A DNA stretch of 64,000 bases from Parietaria judaica (lineage: Eukaryota > Streptophyta > Magnoliopsida > Rosales > Urticaceae), in the NCBI GenBank assembly GCA_954871525.1, contig OX940862.1:34402232-34466231 (forward strand), written 5' to 3'. Shown here piece after piece: positions 11,306-22,318 of the stretch. The notes under the pieces were generated by a model. That model did not search any database. It saw nothing but the letters and a program-made list of their open reading frames with translations, and was not told the origin of the DNA. Made by a program: the position numbers and the translations under genes. Each line of letters starts with the position of its first letter. Position 1 is the first letter of the stretch.

Positions 11306-11965
11306 AAGTCCTAGCAAAGCCCGGACCTAGATCCCGCTTGTTCAGGCGACCAAGTCCGAAACTGTAAGCCGCCCTCCCAGGCGCCGACATCGGCACCCGA
11401 GACAGTAAGCCGCCCTCCCAGGCGCCAACTTGGGGAAGCCAAACGCCCCACAAGCGTCCCCCAGGCAACAAAGTCCTAACAAAGCCCGGACCTCGGTCCC
11501 GCTTGTTCAGGCAACCAAGTCCGAAACTGTAAGCCGCCCTCCCAGGCGCCGACATCGGCACCCGAGACAGTAAGCCGCCCTCCCAGGCGCCAACTTCGGG
11601 AAGCCAAATGCCCCACAAGGGTCCCCCAGGCAACAAAGTCCTAACAAAGCCCGGACCTCGGTCCCGCTTGTTCAGGCAACCAAGTCCGAAACTGTAAGCC
11701 GCCCTCCCAGGCGCTGACCTCGGCACCCGAGATAAGTAAGCCGCCCTCCCAGGCGCCAACTTCGGGAAGCCAAACGCCTCACAAGCGTCCTCCAGGCAAC
11801 AAGTCCTAGCAAAGCCCGGACCTCGATCCCGCTTGTTCAGGCAACCAAGTCCGAAACTGTAAGCCGCCCTCCCAGGCGCTAACATCGGCACCCGAGACAG
11901 TAAGCCGCCCCCCCAGGCGCCAACTTCGGAAGCCAAACGCCTCACAAGCGTCCTCCCGGCACAAA
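11306..11965. repeat. Four tandem 165-bp repeats in the Tat element
   Basis: Units start at 11306, 11471, 11636 and 11801 with the AAGTCCTARCAAAGCCCGG motif and have an exact 165-bp period; a partial start near 11260 precedes them. Each unit holds two copies of GTAAGCCGCCCTCCCAGGCG. 165 is a multiple of three and the minus strand stays open across all units (11211-11975, 254 codons, 55-residue protein repeat). Known Tat elements carry variable tandem repeats in this position. No coding function is claimed. Confidence 0.9.
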
Positions 11966-12417
11966 GCCCTAGCAAGGCCAGGACTCCAATCCCGCCTGCT
12001 CAGGCACCTAAGAACAGAGCCAGAGACATAACTCTGGCAGAAAGCAGGAAAAAGACCGCCCCGAAGAAAGCTCAACAAAGCTCCGGGGGTCGAAAACCTA
12101 TCTCGAAGGGCGCGAAGAACGTCAGATACACCAGGGTTACCACCGGTGAAAGAATCGGAAACCGAGCCGAATCGCCTGGGATAGTAGATACCTGCAGCAA
12201 AGAAAGAAGGGGTAAAACCGAGAAAAACGGAAACCAACGCAAACAACGAAATAAAGCCGGCGTAACCTCAATCGAGGCACATGGAGACATGATATACAAA
12301 GTGACAATTGAAGTCGAATATATACAAGCCGTGCCCAGAGGGCGTCAGTCAAAACCCCATCACAGGCGGTGGAGACTACAAAACTCTGAAAGAAAAAGTA
12401 CAAAGAAATGCGCTACG

Positions 12418-13096
12418 CTACTTCTCCCCGTGGCCCCCGAAGCGCGGGAAGTCGCCCGTACTGCTACCGGTAGCATCATAAGCGCCTATGTAATCGGCGG
12501 GATCACCGAATCCCGCTAACGCTGCCAGTGGGTCAGGGTGGACCGCCAGAGGAGGAGCCGGAATCGCCGCCACATAAGGCTCGACATGAGGAGGAGCCGG
12601 AATCGCGTGTCGCCCTGACATGAGCCGGGAGCTGGTACTGCTCCGTTAAGAAAGCGACAGATAGCGGAACTCCTTGGTTGGACATCGCCAAGGAGATGAA
12701 GACGGCAAGAAAACCCTCCCAGAAGCGGGTATCTGCAACCTCCGACATGCTACTCCGCATGTCCCGAAGATCAGCCTCCAATGTAGCAATACGACTCCGC
12801 GTTGAGACAAGCGCGGAAGCCGTCCGGTGGTACTCTACGGAGCCACGAGCCAACTGGCCCGCCAACTGGCCCGCCAACCGCTCCCGAGTCTCCTGGGCCT
12901 CGTGAAGCAGACAGAGGGCAGTTGACATCCCTCCTTGCGAAATCTCGGCCCTGGACCTGTATTCCTGGTTCTCGCGTTCCAGGGAGGCATTCCGGGCGCG
13001 GAGGGAATCTATCTCCTGCATGTACACGGCGTCCACCCGGAGATCTCGAGGTGGAACCGGAAATTCGGAGCCGCAGGGAGGAAACACCGAAGGGAC
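12418..13096 (-). CDS. Antisense accessory gene of the Tat element, last exon (coiled coil)
   Basis: The minus-strand exon starts after a good acceptor (TTTTTGCAG, intron 13097-13176). It encodes a long heptad-rich helix (EIDSLRARNASLEREN, about 12990-13035, then ETRERLAGQL and RIATLEADLRDMRSSM), i.e. a coiled coil likely to dimerise. The frame stops at 12533. A natural-looking Pro-rich tail (AIPAPPHVEPYV...) continues in another frame from about 12620 to 12418, so a small frameshift probably lies near 12620. It is joined in phase to the upstream exons at 13177-13457 and 13534 onward. Function unknown. Confidence 0.6.
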
Positions 13097-13176
13097 CTGC
13101 AAAAAGTCAAAGGAGAATGAGTCAAAGCGAAAAGACAAAAGCAACTGAACAAGTTGCTCTGAGAGGAAGAAAATAC

Positions 13177-13457
13177 CGGGGGCAGGGCCTGCCCAGCTAC
13201 ACCCAGCTCCCCCAACGGAGGAGCATAGTCAAAGACGGACAGCTCGTGGACCGCCCGCGTGCCGCAACCCGGCGCCGCCACATGCGGCGACGACGCGCCC
13301 GCGGTAGTGTACGGGGCCTTCCCCCGTGAGTGGGTCCCCCTCGACTGATGGCGCTCCCCGTCATCTCCGGCAGCCCGCGCCGGTCGACGGGACAAGCTCA
13401 CCAAAACCCCGGAGGCAGTCCTCCCGGAATCGCCCGTGTTGTCTTCTCCAGCCATAC
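13177..13457 (-). CDS. Antisense accessory gene, middle exon
   Basis: A minus-strand exon of 281 nt between a TTTTTTGCAG acceptor (intron 13458-13533) and a CCG|GTATTTTC donor (intron 13097-13176). Phases fit on both sides: the preceding exon ends CAC G and this one begins GT ATG GCT, and it ends on a codon boundary before GTC CCT TCG. The peptide (MAGEDNTGDSGRTASG...) is polar and probably disordered. The model rests on two short introns (76 and 80 nt) joining three frames. Confidence 0.55.
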
Positions 13458-13533
13458 CTGCAAAAAAGCAAAAAACAGAGTTAGAAGCAAGACAAATCAA
13501 GTTGCGAGGCAACCAGCAAAGTGAAAAAGAAAC

Positions 13534-15238
13534 CGTGAAAAGACTGGGGCCCCTCCAAAGAAGCCCAGCGAGGTACCAACAAACGATTAGCCGGAATCCA
13601 CCCCGACGAGACCCACGCCGACCGCTCCAGAAACGGAGCGAAATACTCGGGAGTTATCGACCTTGCCATAAAAAGGCTGCCAAAGTCAAAGCTCCCGAAA
13701 GTCGGGCGAGAGCGGGGCGGAGGCGGAACCAGACGCCGGGGAACGGATCCCAAATAACCACATGGGACCCACACCCAGCGGCTATGACAGTCAGGGTCCG
13801 AATACTAATGAAGGCCAGCAACACCGACGCCCTGATCTGAATCAAGGACACACCAGTTTTCGAGACCCTGCGTACCCCAATAGAGGCGGAGCATGAAGAA
13901 CTGAAAAAGTTGGTCAGCCGAAAGGGCGCGACCACGTTCCTCCCGCCACATCGAGTGACACCCGGCAATAAACCGGCAAGCGTCCGGGCTAAGCTGAATC
14001 GGATGCAAGCCGGTGCGGACCAAAACCTCCTCCAGCAATGGAGGGATCGGGAGAGTAAATCCAAGGCGAATGCTCTCCAAAGGCACCGCCACCAACCCGT
14101 CGGGAGGACAGCTAGGCAAAGAACCCTCCGTCGGCGCACAAACACCCTCGACAGGGACCAGCTCCTCGTCCCGAAAAAACTCCGCCAGATCATCGGGGGA
14201 GACGACGCTCGGAACGTCAATATCCGAACAATCCAAAGGCGGATCAAACCAAAACCGGGTAGGAGCCTCATGATCGGGATCAACCCGCCTCCTCACGTTC
14301 CGATGAAAAATCGGACATGACCCGCCTGCTATGACGGCTCTATGACGCGATCCGCTCGCGCCAATGGCCATAGGGCGAGTACCTGCAACGACCAAACGGG
14401 TATCCGGCTCCACCACCAGAGGCAACGAAGAAGAATGCCCTCTCGGAACCCCGCCGAGAAGGAAGGAAGATGGCCCGTCAGCATCAGCCGAAGAGGTTGG
14501 CGCCAAAGACCTTACCCACCCGGAAGCAGAAAAATCCCGGGATATTTCCGGAGCAGAAAATTCGAATCCTGCACCCGGACCAAGAATTAAGGCGCGGACC
14601 CCACCTGAAAAAGGAGGGAACAGAATCAACGCGCCCTCACTAACGGAAACCTGCCCGGAACCCAAGCTGAAAAAGCTTGGGCCCACGAGGAGTCCGGCAG
14701 GACCGATGGCTCCCGAAGAGGGAACCTCGGCACCACGACCACCGGCCACCCTCCCAGAGGGCGGCCCCACCACGGACCAAGTCACGCCTCCTCCCCGGAC
14801 CTCGGGGAGGCGGGCATCGGCGGAAAAGGGCCATGGGGCCCCACCACGGGCGACCCCATCCTCATCGGACCCGCTCGGGCCCCCCGGGCCCACTCGCCGC
14901 CTCCGGCCTCGGGGCGACTCCTCGCCGCTCCCGACCGGATCGCCCGGGCCTCTCGAATCACGACAGAGCCGACTCCGGCGAGGGGAGGCCCCGTCGCGCC
15001 TTCGCAGACCTTGTCGGAAACCCGCGAAGAGGCCGACACCACCCGACCTCCCCCGGCGGCGCACCAGGGCGGCGAGCCCACGGACGGGGTCGCCGGCACC
15101 ACTTGGTCCTTGAAGGACCTCGCTCCGGCCACGGCAGCGAGATCTGCCCCGGCAAGGGCGAGCTCGGACTCGCGCGACCCTCGCGAGAAGCTCGGCCCAG
15201 CCAGGCCGCCACCGGCCACCTCGGCACCTGGCGGCCAC
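13534..15238 (-). pseudogene. Antisense accessory gene, main exon, PF04195-like ('putative gypsy type transposon')
   Basis: The minus-strand frame opens at 15238 and runs 477 codons to TAG 13805, then stays open in the same frame to a donor at 13533. The N-terminal ~300 residues are Gly/Arg/Pro/Ser-rich and low in complexity. The C-terminal part carries the block GFTLPIPPLLEEVLVRTGL, then IQLSPDACRFIAGC and LFQFFMLRLYW (about 13870-14030). This fits the family known as Transposase_28 or 'putative gypsy type transposon', the antisense gene found between pol and 3' LTR in some Tat elements. Its role is unknown. The TAG at 13805-13807 is either a nonsense lesion or part of an unrecognised intron. 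Confidence 0.65.
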
Positions 15239-15470
15239 ACGGACGACACCGCCCGGTCCCCCCGGACCTCATAAGGTCCGCCTCTGGAAACGGCGAACTC
15301 CCCCGCGCCGGCGAGAGTGAGCCCGACCTCGCCTGAAACCCGCGGGAGGTGCGGCTCCGCCCGCTCTCCACCGGCCTCGCCACCGAGTGCCACCGGCACC
15401 AACGGACTCGCAGCGGCCCCCCGGACATCACGGGGCCCTCCTCCGTCGACGGCGAGCCGCGCGGCGCCGC

Positions 15471-15656
15471 CTAGGGCTTGGCCGACCTCGCCAAACGCCC
15501 GCGCGGCGAGCCCGCGGCTCCCTGCTCCACCTCGAAGCCACGAGCGCTGCCCTCCTCCTCCACTGGCCTTGCCGGACTCGGACGACCCCGACGAGGGTCT
15601 TCTCCGGCGACGGTGGACGCTGGCTGGGCGGCAGTGGCGTCGGTCTGGCTCTCCAT
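15471..15656 (-). CDS. Possible first coding exon of the antisense gene
   Basis: A minus-strand ATG at 15656 (MESQTDATAAQPAST...) begins 61 codons ending at 15471. It is the first ATG giving a plausible protein after the putative antisense promoter and leader intron. An overlapping frame (14782-15714) shows a repeated ~50-residue pattern (GEVG...LAGAG...VRG) across 14890-15560, so the coding frame probably shifts here. GC-rich sequence keeps three frames open, and the exact start is uncertain. Confidence 0.35.
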   Translation of the reverse strand: MESQTDATAAQPASTVAGEDPRRGRPSPARPVEEEGSARGFEVEQGAAGSPRGRLARSAKP

Positions 15657-15757
15657 GGGAGTCAGAGAGAAGCTCAAAGTTGGTTCTTCCCGAACCAACC
15701 AGACTTCCGCTCAATTTTTACAAAAATCGATCCGAAAGGCATATTATAAAAACCGAG

Positions 15758-15852
15758 CTGCGACAAAGACCACTAAAAACGTAACACTCCGGAAAAAACG
15801 GTGCGTGAAAAGGGTAACAGAATAAAAAGTTACTAAGGTCTGAAAGACTTAC
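15758..15852 (-). other. Predicted leader intron of the antisense gene
   Basis: On the minus strand a consensus donor GAA|GTAAGTC (15852) and a pyrimidine-rich acceptor CTTTGTCGCAG| (15758) bound a 95-nt intron upstream of the first ATG. A splice-site reading only. Confidence 0.45.
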
Positions 15853-15916
15853 TTCGAGTAAAACCGCAGATCTCGTCTCGCCTCGGAAATGAGAAAATGA
15901 AAGGGCCCACCTCGAG

Positions 15917-15923
15917 TTTATAG
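15917..15923 (-). promoter_or_regulatory. Candidate antisense TATA box
   Basis: The minus strand reads CTTCTATAAACTCGAGG about 45 bp inside the 3' LTR boundary. A start ~30 bp downstream would place the leader intron and first ATG in a sensible order, so the antisense gene could be transcribed from just inside the 3' LTR. Confidence 0.45.
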
Positions 15924-15950
15924 AAGTTTCACGGAAATCACGGACTTCCG

Positions 15951-15967
15951 TAAAACTGGGGGGTTAA
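15951..15967 (+). other. Polypurine tract of the Tat element
   Basis: AAAACTGGGGGGTTAA immediately precedes the 3' LTR. This is the normal place for the plus-strand primer of reverse transcription. Confidence 0.8.
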
Positions 15968-17591
15968 TGTTATGGGTAATTCTCGGAATTGATTTATGAA
16001 ATAAATTAATTAAGCGGGAATTATTAATATAATTCCCGTTAATTAATTATATAGTTTGATTAATCTTTATTAATCAAATTAATCAATTTCAAACCCAAAT
16101 TTCCCTCCGGAGGCCCGTTTTCGAAAAACAAAGTGTCCCGGTGTTCACAAAAATATGAAAAACCCCAAAAATGACATAAAATTTGGGAAAAACGGACACG
16201 GGACGCGCCCGGGAGCAAAAATGGCCGAGGAAACACCCGCGGGGCCCACAGGGGCGGCGGCTGTCAGGGCCACGCCACGTGGCGGCCTCCTGCGCCGCCA
16301 CTCGCCCGCGGGCCCCACCCGGGGTCGCCTCAGCCCCCCACTTGAGGGCTGCTTTCACACGATCGCGCCAACTGGCGCGATCCTAGCCACCCGCGTCCCA
16401 TCACGGGACGCGGCCTCTCGCCTCGCGCGGATTCCCGCGCAGGGACACGCGGACGACCCTGATGGGTCTGCTCCCGCGCGGGGATCCGCGCCCTCGCCAC
16501 TTGCGAGGAGGCCTGCTTCGAGCAGGCCACGTGTAGGGCAGGGATCATCCCCGCCCTTTGATCCGCACCATGCGGGCCCCCCTCGGGGGCTTGGTGGTCG
16601 TCCGATCTCGCGCGGACGGCCGGGATCGGACCATCTTTTCCAGGGACTAAAATGCAATTATAAAATTGCCCGGGACCCCCCCGAATAATATTTTACTGCA
16701 TTTAGGCCCCCGGACCCTATTATAAATAGAAGCTCAAATCAGTTGAAACGGTAACTCATTCGAACTCACTCGACTCGAGTTCTCTCTCTCTCTCTACCCC
16801 CGATATACTCGCCTCCCCTCAAATATTATACTAATGTTGAGCGTCGGAGGTGAATCAGGGGGTACCCCCCCTGTTTCCCTTGACCTCGGGTGTTACATTT
16901 TTCAGGCCCAGAAAGTGAGATAATTCATAAAAGCGGAAGCCCTGGAGGAATTTTCATAAGACCACGACCCGCCTAATAGGCTCCGTTCCACATTGTGTCC
17001 AGCCTATCTTCAGTCCACTATGCGGCTGTTGGGATAGTCTGGGGACAGGTGACGGGGCCCACTATTTAGGTCGCAGGGTCAGGTTTGAGAAATCCCCTCT
17101 AAGATCCGGACGACCGAGGGATCACCCTGAGAAGGGTCTCTGGATCTATATATTGGACGAATGCACTCCCCCGTTCACTGGTACCCCCGATCCGCGTAGG
17201 CTCCGAACCTGTACAAAACCCGGCCTGGTCATCTCCAGGCTCTGCGGTAACAGGTAGCGAGCCACCCCGATCGCCCGGACCCTTAACGGCCACGAGACCT
17301 TCGATCCAAGAAAGTCCAGGGATATCAACTCAGAGTCCCCGAATCGGTCAATTAAAACCTCACCCTGAAGTCAGAACGACGGTCGCCCCGAAGTCAACGG
17401 GGGTCAGAGGGAACAATCATTGACAATAAAAGCCACCACAGACAGCAAATCTGTCATCCCCGTAACAAAGGCCAGCCAAGGCCCACACAGAAGTCTACAA
17501 AAGCCCGCCACGTCAACGAACGACATTGGGCCAGGCCCAAAATCCACAACTTGGGCCTCAACAGTGTTTGATCCAAAAAACGGCATCAACA
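15968..17591 (+). repeat. 3' LTR of the Tat element
   Basis: 1,624 bp, colinear with 3631-5269 and with the same GC hairpin run (16359-16642) and TATA-like box. It ends GGCATCAACA followed by the target duplication GTTGC. The C-tract expanded in the 5' copy is short here (GGTACCCCCC). Confidence 0.93.
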
Positions 17592-18582
17592 GTTGCCGAT
17601 GAGTATATCGATGGGCAAATGGTAAAAAAAGGGCATGCCGCATATACCGCATGGGCATACCGCATGCCGATGGGGTTTTCGACGGATATTTTGTAAAAAA
17701 TATTTGAGTATTTAAGTATGATATTTATTTAGGTTCAAAACTACATATTTAATAAATACAAGATATAATTGTATATAACAAAACACATTTGTAACTTAAA
17801 TATGTAAGTGAAATGTATAATGTAAAGTCACATTATTAGTTGAAGTGTATAATCTTAAGTCAAATTATTATGTGAAGTGAGTATGTTAAGTGTGTTATAA
17901 TAAGTGAATATGCATGTAAATTGTGTATGTATGTTAGCAAATTTATTATTAGTTGAAGAATATAATATTAAATGAATATATATATATATATATATATATA
18001 TTAAGTGTATATGTATGTTAGGTGAAGTTAATATGTATGTTAAGTGTATAATATTATTTGAAGTGTATAATATTAAGTTAATTTATTAGGTGAAGTGTAT
18101 GTTAAGTGTGAATGTGTGATATTAGTTGAATAACAAAAGTCTCACATTGATAGATGATAAGAGTTTGGTGATATTTATATACCAAATATAGGGAAAAGGG
18201 CTTGAGCCTTTAGGGTCATAGGATTTTGTGGATGGGGGGACTCACACAAATGTTCTACCACACGCGCGTGCCGCCGTCCGGCCGAGCCGAGGTAGGGTGG
18301 GGTGGGGTCTTGGGCAAGTATAAATATTTTTGGCGAAAGTTAAATTGGTATTTTTGCCGAAATCTACTAAGAGTTTAATTTTTTGCGAAATTCCAATCAT
18401 TTTTCGCAACTTTTGTGAGTAAAAACGAAAAACGACATTCCATCCACGTGCCCATGCGAATTTTGCGAAATTTGGTAAAACGACAGCGAAACAAAAAGAA
18501 TGTCGTTTCGGTGTTCTTCGGAAAACAAAAATCGACGCGAATATCGAGCGATTTTCGCGACATTTGATACCTTGATTTCAAG

Positions 18583-20477
18583 ATATATATTCATAATAAT
18601 GCAGTTATATAATAGTGTTTCTCATAGACTTAGGTTATATAACAGTTATAAGCATAATTCATGTCATAGGCTTAGGTTTACATAATATGTAGAAAATATT
18701 TCGAACCTAAATTTCAAAATCTGACAAAGACTACTTTAGGTTTTTAGTTTCACTTTTAATTACGGTCAAACTAAGATTAGGAAGTGGGTGGCTCACCCTA
18801 ACAATCAATTATCGCGATAATCGGCGATTTCTCACAGAAAGTGGGTGGCTCAGCGTAACTATCGAATTATCACGATAAGTCGGCGGTTCCTCGCAATTTC
18901 TTGGTTCTTTTTCTTAGTAATAAATTAGAACTTGTAAATCTTTTTTTATTGTGTTGGAATTATCGGTGGATTTTCGGTTCTCATAAGCATTATCAACATA
19001 ATTTTAATGTATATATAAAAATGAAAATAAAAAGAAAAAAAAAAAAAAACAACAACAACGTGTCCAATATCAGTTGTATTAATTCAAATTTTATATGAAA
19101 TATATATGATAAGTTATTTTCTTTTCAAGATCGTTCATTGTCTCTCGGATTTTTTTATTCATTATCGAAGATAACTTGTTTTTTTCTCCGCGCAACATTC
19201 TTCACTTCGTGCGACAAAAGTATCAGAGTTTTGGATTTAATTAATCTGTAACTTATTATGATTAATTTACTTAGTTTATTTGTAATTTTTGTGTAATATT
19301 AATATGATAAATTGTAACTTGAAATATTTAATTGGATTTATCTGTACCAATATGACTTATTTATGAGTATTCATTACTAGTTGAGATCATATTTGTACTT
19401 TATATATAAATCACGTGTTTATATATATTTTTGAAATTATTTTATACCATACTCGTCTTTAAACCGTCTGTTTTCTACTTATATGTACCAATAAATAGCA
19501 ATAATTAGTAAACCGAAATCTTATAAATTACTTTTCGGTCTACCAGTTACCAAACGATAACCCCGAAATAGTTCCTCTCCAGTAAACCAACAAAATCCAC
19601 GGCTTAAACTTTGGCTAAACTAATAAAGTGTGTCAAGTACATTGGAATAAAATTCAGGATTCACATACGTATTTAACTTACATTGGAGTAAAATTCAGTA
19701 TCCACAAAGAACATGAATATTGAATGTACTTGAATACGTATGCCGTGTCGTTGTGTATATATGAGTAAGTACATATACTGATATACACATACATATTCAA
19801 TAAATCATGTTCCTTGTGAAGTACTGAATGTATGCAATGTAAGTTAAATAGAGTAGCTTGTAAATAATACTTGACACGCCTCAAATAGGCATAGCAATTT
19901 CTATGGTGGACCAAAAGGTCTCCAATAACTGCTTCAAAAAGGTGTGTTTTTAGTCTAACCAAAAAACCATGCATTTGTAGTTTGTACTATATACTTTTTA
20001 TGTTAAGAAAAAATCTAAATATTTTGAATAATTTGTCCTATATGTTCATCAAATCATACGCACAAGTAGAATAGAATTATAAACTCCAATTATACTCTCT
20101 ATATTCACAACTTATCTATAATAGCCAAGGTTTATGAATATGAACCCGGAACCCCTTTATCAAGCATCAGCCAATAATATAACTTTTACGAGTATACTGT
20201 GAGGGGCATAGGAGTATAATGATGAGCTTTCGGAGAAAATGGTAATATTTAGAAATATTATAATAAATATTAATCATATTTGAATTTTGTACATTAAAAA
20301 AATTATAACTTCAAATATTTTCACTAACTTTCACTTAAATTTTTAAATATCAACTTATATATAATAAAAAATAAATAAAAAATGTGAGAGCTGACGTGGT
20401 GGCCGACTAATGATATATTGTGATCTACTGGAAAGAGCTAGCTATCGTTTACTTATTTAGTTTTTTAGGACGAACTA
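18583..20477. other. Intergenic spacer with small repeats
   Basis: AT-rich, no supported gene. A ~57-bp tandem duplication (GTGGGTGGCTCA...TTATC.CGATAA...) occupies about 18783-18895. A foldback of roughly 250 bp spans 19629-19880: GTGTGTCAAGTA on the left mirrors TACTTGACACGCC on the right, and TTTAACTTACATTG is also mirrored; it is likely a MITE with unclear ends. Near 20125-20175 the minus strand carries a tRNA-like B-box block (CGGGTTCATATTC), possibly a SINE scrap. Confidence 0.55.
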
Positions 20478-20485
20478 GTTAAATG

Positions 20486-21040
20486 TAGGGGGTTGCAATT
20501 CGGGTTTTGTGCCGGGTCTTAGTCGGTTTTTACTTATTTTATATAGACCCAGACCCGCCCCATTAATTAATCGTGATAGAAAATGAGACCCAGACACGCC
20601 CAATTTAAATCTCGTGTTTATCGTGTCTACATGTTTAACCCATTAAACATATTCATGTATTTTAAAATGAAAAATTAATTCAATTTGTACTCATTTAACT
20701 TAATTTATTTAAATATATTGTCTAAAATTTTATAATATTTACTAACACTTTATTATGTTCATCAATTGTACGATGTAATAAATAAGTAAAAAACATAAAT
20801 TTTATATATAATAAGTATTAAAATACTTAATAACATATATAATGTAACTTTTTGCTCCTTATTTGTGGATAATTAGGTCTCATCGTGTTATCGTATTCGT
20901 GCCGTATTTACCTATTATATAATCGTGTTAATCAGGTTCGACATGGTTGGACCCAGATCTATTTATGATAGACACACACCCGTTTAAATCGTGTCTTATT
21001 CGTTTCGTGTTTCGTGTCCAGTCCCGAATTGCCACCCTTA
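20486..21040. mobile_element. hAT-type non-autonomous element (555 bp)
   Basis: Ends TAGGGGGTTGCAATTCGGG and CCCGAATTGCCACCCTTA form an imperfect terminal inverted repeat of the common plant TAGGGGTGGCAA type. Identical 8-bp duplications GTTAAATG flank it (20478-20485, 21041-21048). No transposase. Subterminal copies of CGTGTC/GACACG motifs recur. Confidence 0.88.
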
Positions 21041-21048
21041 GTTAAATG

Positions 21049-22011
21049 TAGAGCGTGAGAGCTGAGTAACTATTATTATTTAATGAGATATTTGCGGAAA
21101 AAGTACTACGAATTACTCTTTTGTAGGCAACATATCCCAAATTCATTTGTCGTGGCAGAAGTTCTTGAAAACCACAAAAAAAGGTTCAAAGTTAGTTTTT
21201 ATCATGACAAACATTTCAACAATTCAAAAAATTGTCTAGCCACAAGTTCCAAGTTTCTCAAGGCGGAATTATTTTTTCTATTTTTAGCACTATTGGCACA
21301 ACAAAATGAAATTTAGAATACAATGCATATTATGAGTTGTGGTACTTTTCTCGTTAATATCTCTGATTTAATTTATTGTTATAATCTTTTCGAAGAGAAG
21401 GAAAAAAAAGTGTACCAATAATGTTAAATGTTTATCATTAATTCAACACATGCTTTATGGTATAAACTAAATAAATCTCAAAATAATCTATATTAGGTAG
21501 AATAAAGAGTTTGATCGAAGTTTATAATTTGGTTTGCTAGAATAACTTGCTAGCTATTTTTGATAAAATTTAATCAACGTCGTTGGAGATGCTTTAAGAT
21601 TTGTATTTGTGTGACCTAATGCTGAAACACGTGCCTCCTTTTTTCATGAATCCATTTGAGGTGGGTTTAGATTATTTAAATTTTATTTTCTTTGAATTTA
21701 TATGTATATATATATATTATCTCAATATATTATATTTCTTTTAAATAATACGGTTTTTTTTTATAAAAAAAAAACTGAGAACTATACACCTTTTTAAAGT
21801 TGTTAGGTTAAGTAAATACCTTATCAACTTTGGATTTTACCCCCAAACTTTTAGTTGAATAGCATCGAGACTAATCAATTTGGTAATTGGCTAATGAATG
21901 ATTAACTAATAAGCGTTCAGATTCACTGGAGCTTCAAAATATCTCTAATATAAAGACACATTAGACACATTGCATATATAAATGATGAAGTTAAAATATG
22001 TGGTAAGAAAA

Positions 22012-22065
<54 letters not shown>

Positions 22066-22140
22066 CAGGCGACAGTTCGTTGCCTAAAAGCAGTTTCTTT
22101 GACATAACTGTATTGCAGGGTCTTATATCGAGAATATAAT
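21049..22140. other. Intergenic spacer with (TAA)n microsatellite
   Basis: AT-rich, no supported gene. A pure TAA/ATA array of about 50 bp lies at 22014-22063. Confidence 0.6.
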
Positions 22141-22152
22141 TCGGATATATGC

Positions 22153-22318
22153 AAGGTATTAAATTTCTCGAATATCCATCAGCACGCCCATCGAAATTTT
22201 TTTTCGAGGATATGTGAAACGATATATCCATCGACATATCCATCGATTTACTTATGAGATAACAATCGACAAGCGATATATCCGTAAAATGAAAAGTGCG
22301 AAACGACATCGACAAGTG
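22153..22318. repeat. Fragment of the CAAGGT hAT-type family
   Basis: Starts CAAGGTATTAAATTTCTCG. Its end (CGATATATCCGTAAAATGAAAAGTGCG..., 22272-22318) is the inverted match of 3577-3626, the left arm of the split hAT element. No second end or TSD was found, so it is a truncated or rearranged relative. Confidence 0.5.

Larger units (their letters stand above)
3631..17591 (+). mobile_element. Full-length Ty3/gypsy retrotransposon, Tat lineage
   Basis: The element is 13,961 bp, flanked by the 5-bp duplication GTTGC (3626-3630 and 17592-17596), with TGTTAT...CAACA LTR ends. Order: LTR, primer site, gag-protease, RT, RNase H, a second RNase H, integrase, a 5.1-kb non-pol region with an antisense gene and tandem repeats, polypurine tract, LTR. 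The second RNase H, the large size and the antisense gene before the 3' LTR are known traits of plant Tat elements (Retand/Grande/Ogre relatives). By eye the two LTRs differ at about 20 substitutions plus one C-tract indel, so insertion is fairly recent. The plus-strand genes nevertheless carry point lesions, so this copy is defective. Confidence 0.93.
3567..18574. mobile_element. Non-autonomous hAT-type element, split by the Tat retrotransposon
   Basis: The left end CAAGGTTTAAAATGTCGC (3567-3584) is an imperfect inverted repeat of the right end GCGACATTTGATACCTTG (18557-18574). The element is flanked by identical 8-bp duplications ATTTCAAG (3559-3566 and 18575-18582), the hAT hallmark. Without the 13.96-kb Tat insertion and its duplicated GTTGC it is about 1,042 bp (3567-3630 plus 17597-18574). 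It encodes no transposase. The interior is AT-rich with a (TA)n run near 17975 and a GC patch at 18260. A relative with the same kind of ends lies at 48792-49277. Confidence 0.85.

Noticed and set aside
11306..11965. CRISPR-like regular array
   Set aside because: Units are contiguous 165-bp tandem repeats without unique spacers, in a plant retrotransposon.
11211..11975. 254-codon minus ORF as an independent structural protein gene
   Set aside because: It is open mainly because the repeat length is a multiple of three; no start context, splice link or known domain.
12802..14320. Plus-strand ORFs of 80-175 codons downstream of pol
   Set aside because: They lie opposite the spliced antisense gene and look like its shadows.
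14364..15825. Plus-strand ORFs of up to 249 codons before the 3' LTR
   Set aside because: GC-rich shadow frames opposite the antisense gene; proline/arginine-rich without motifs.
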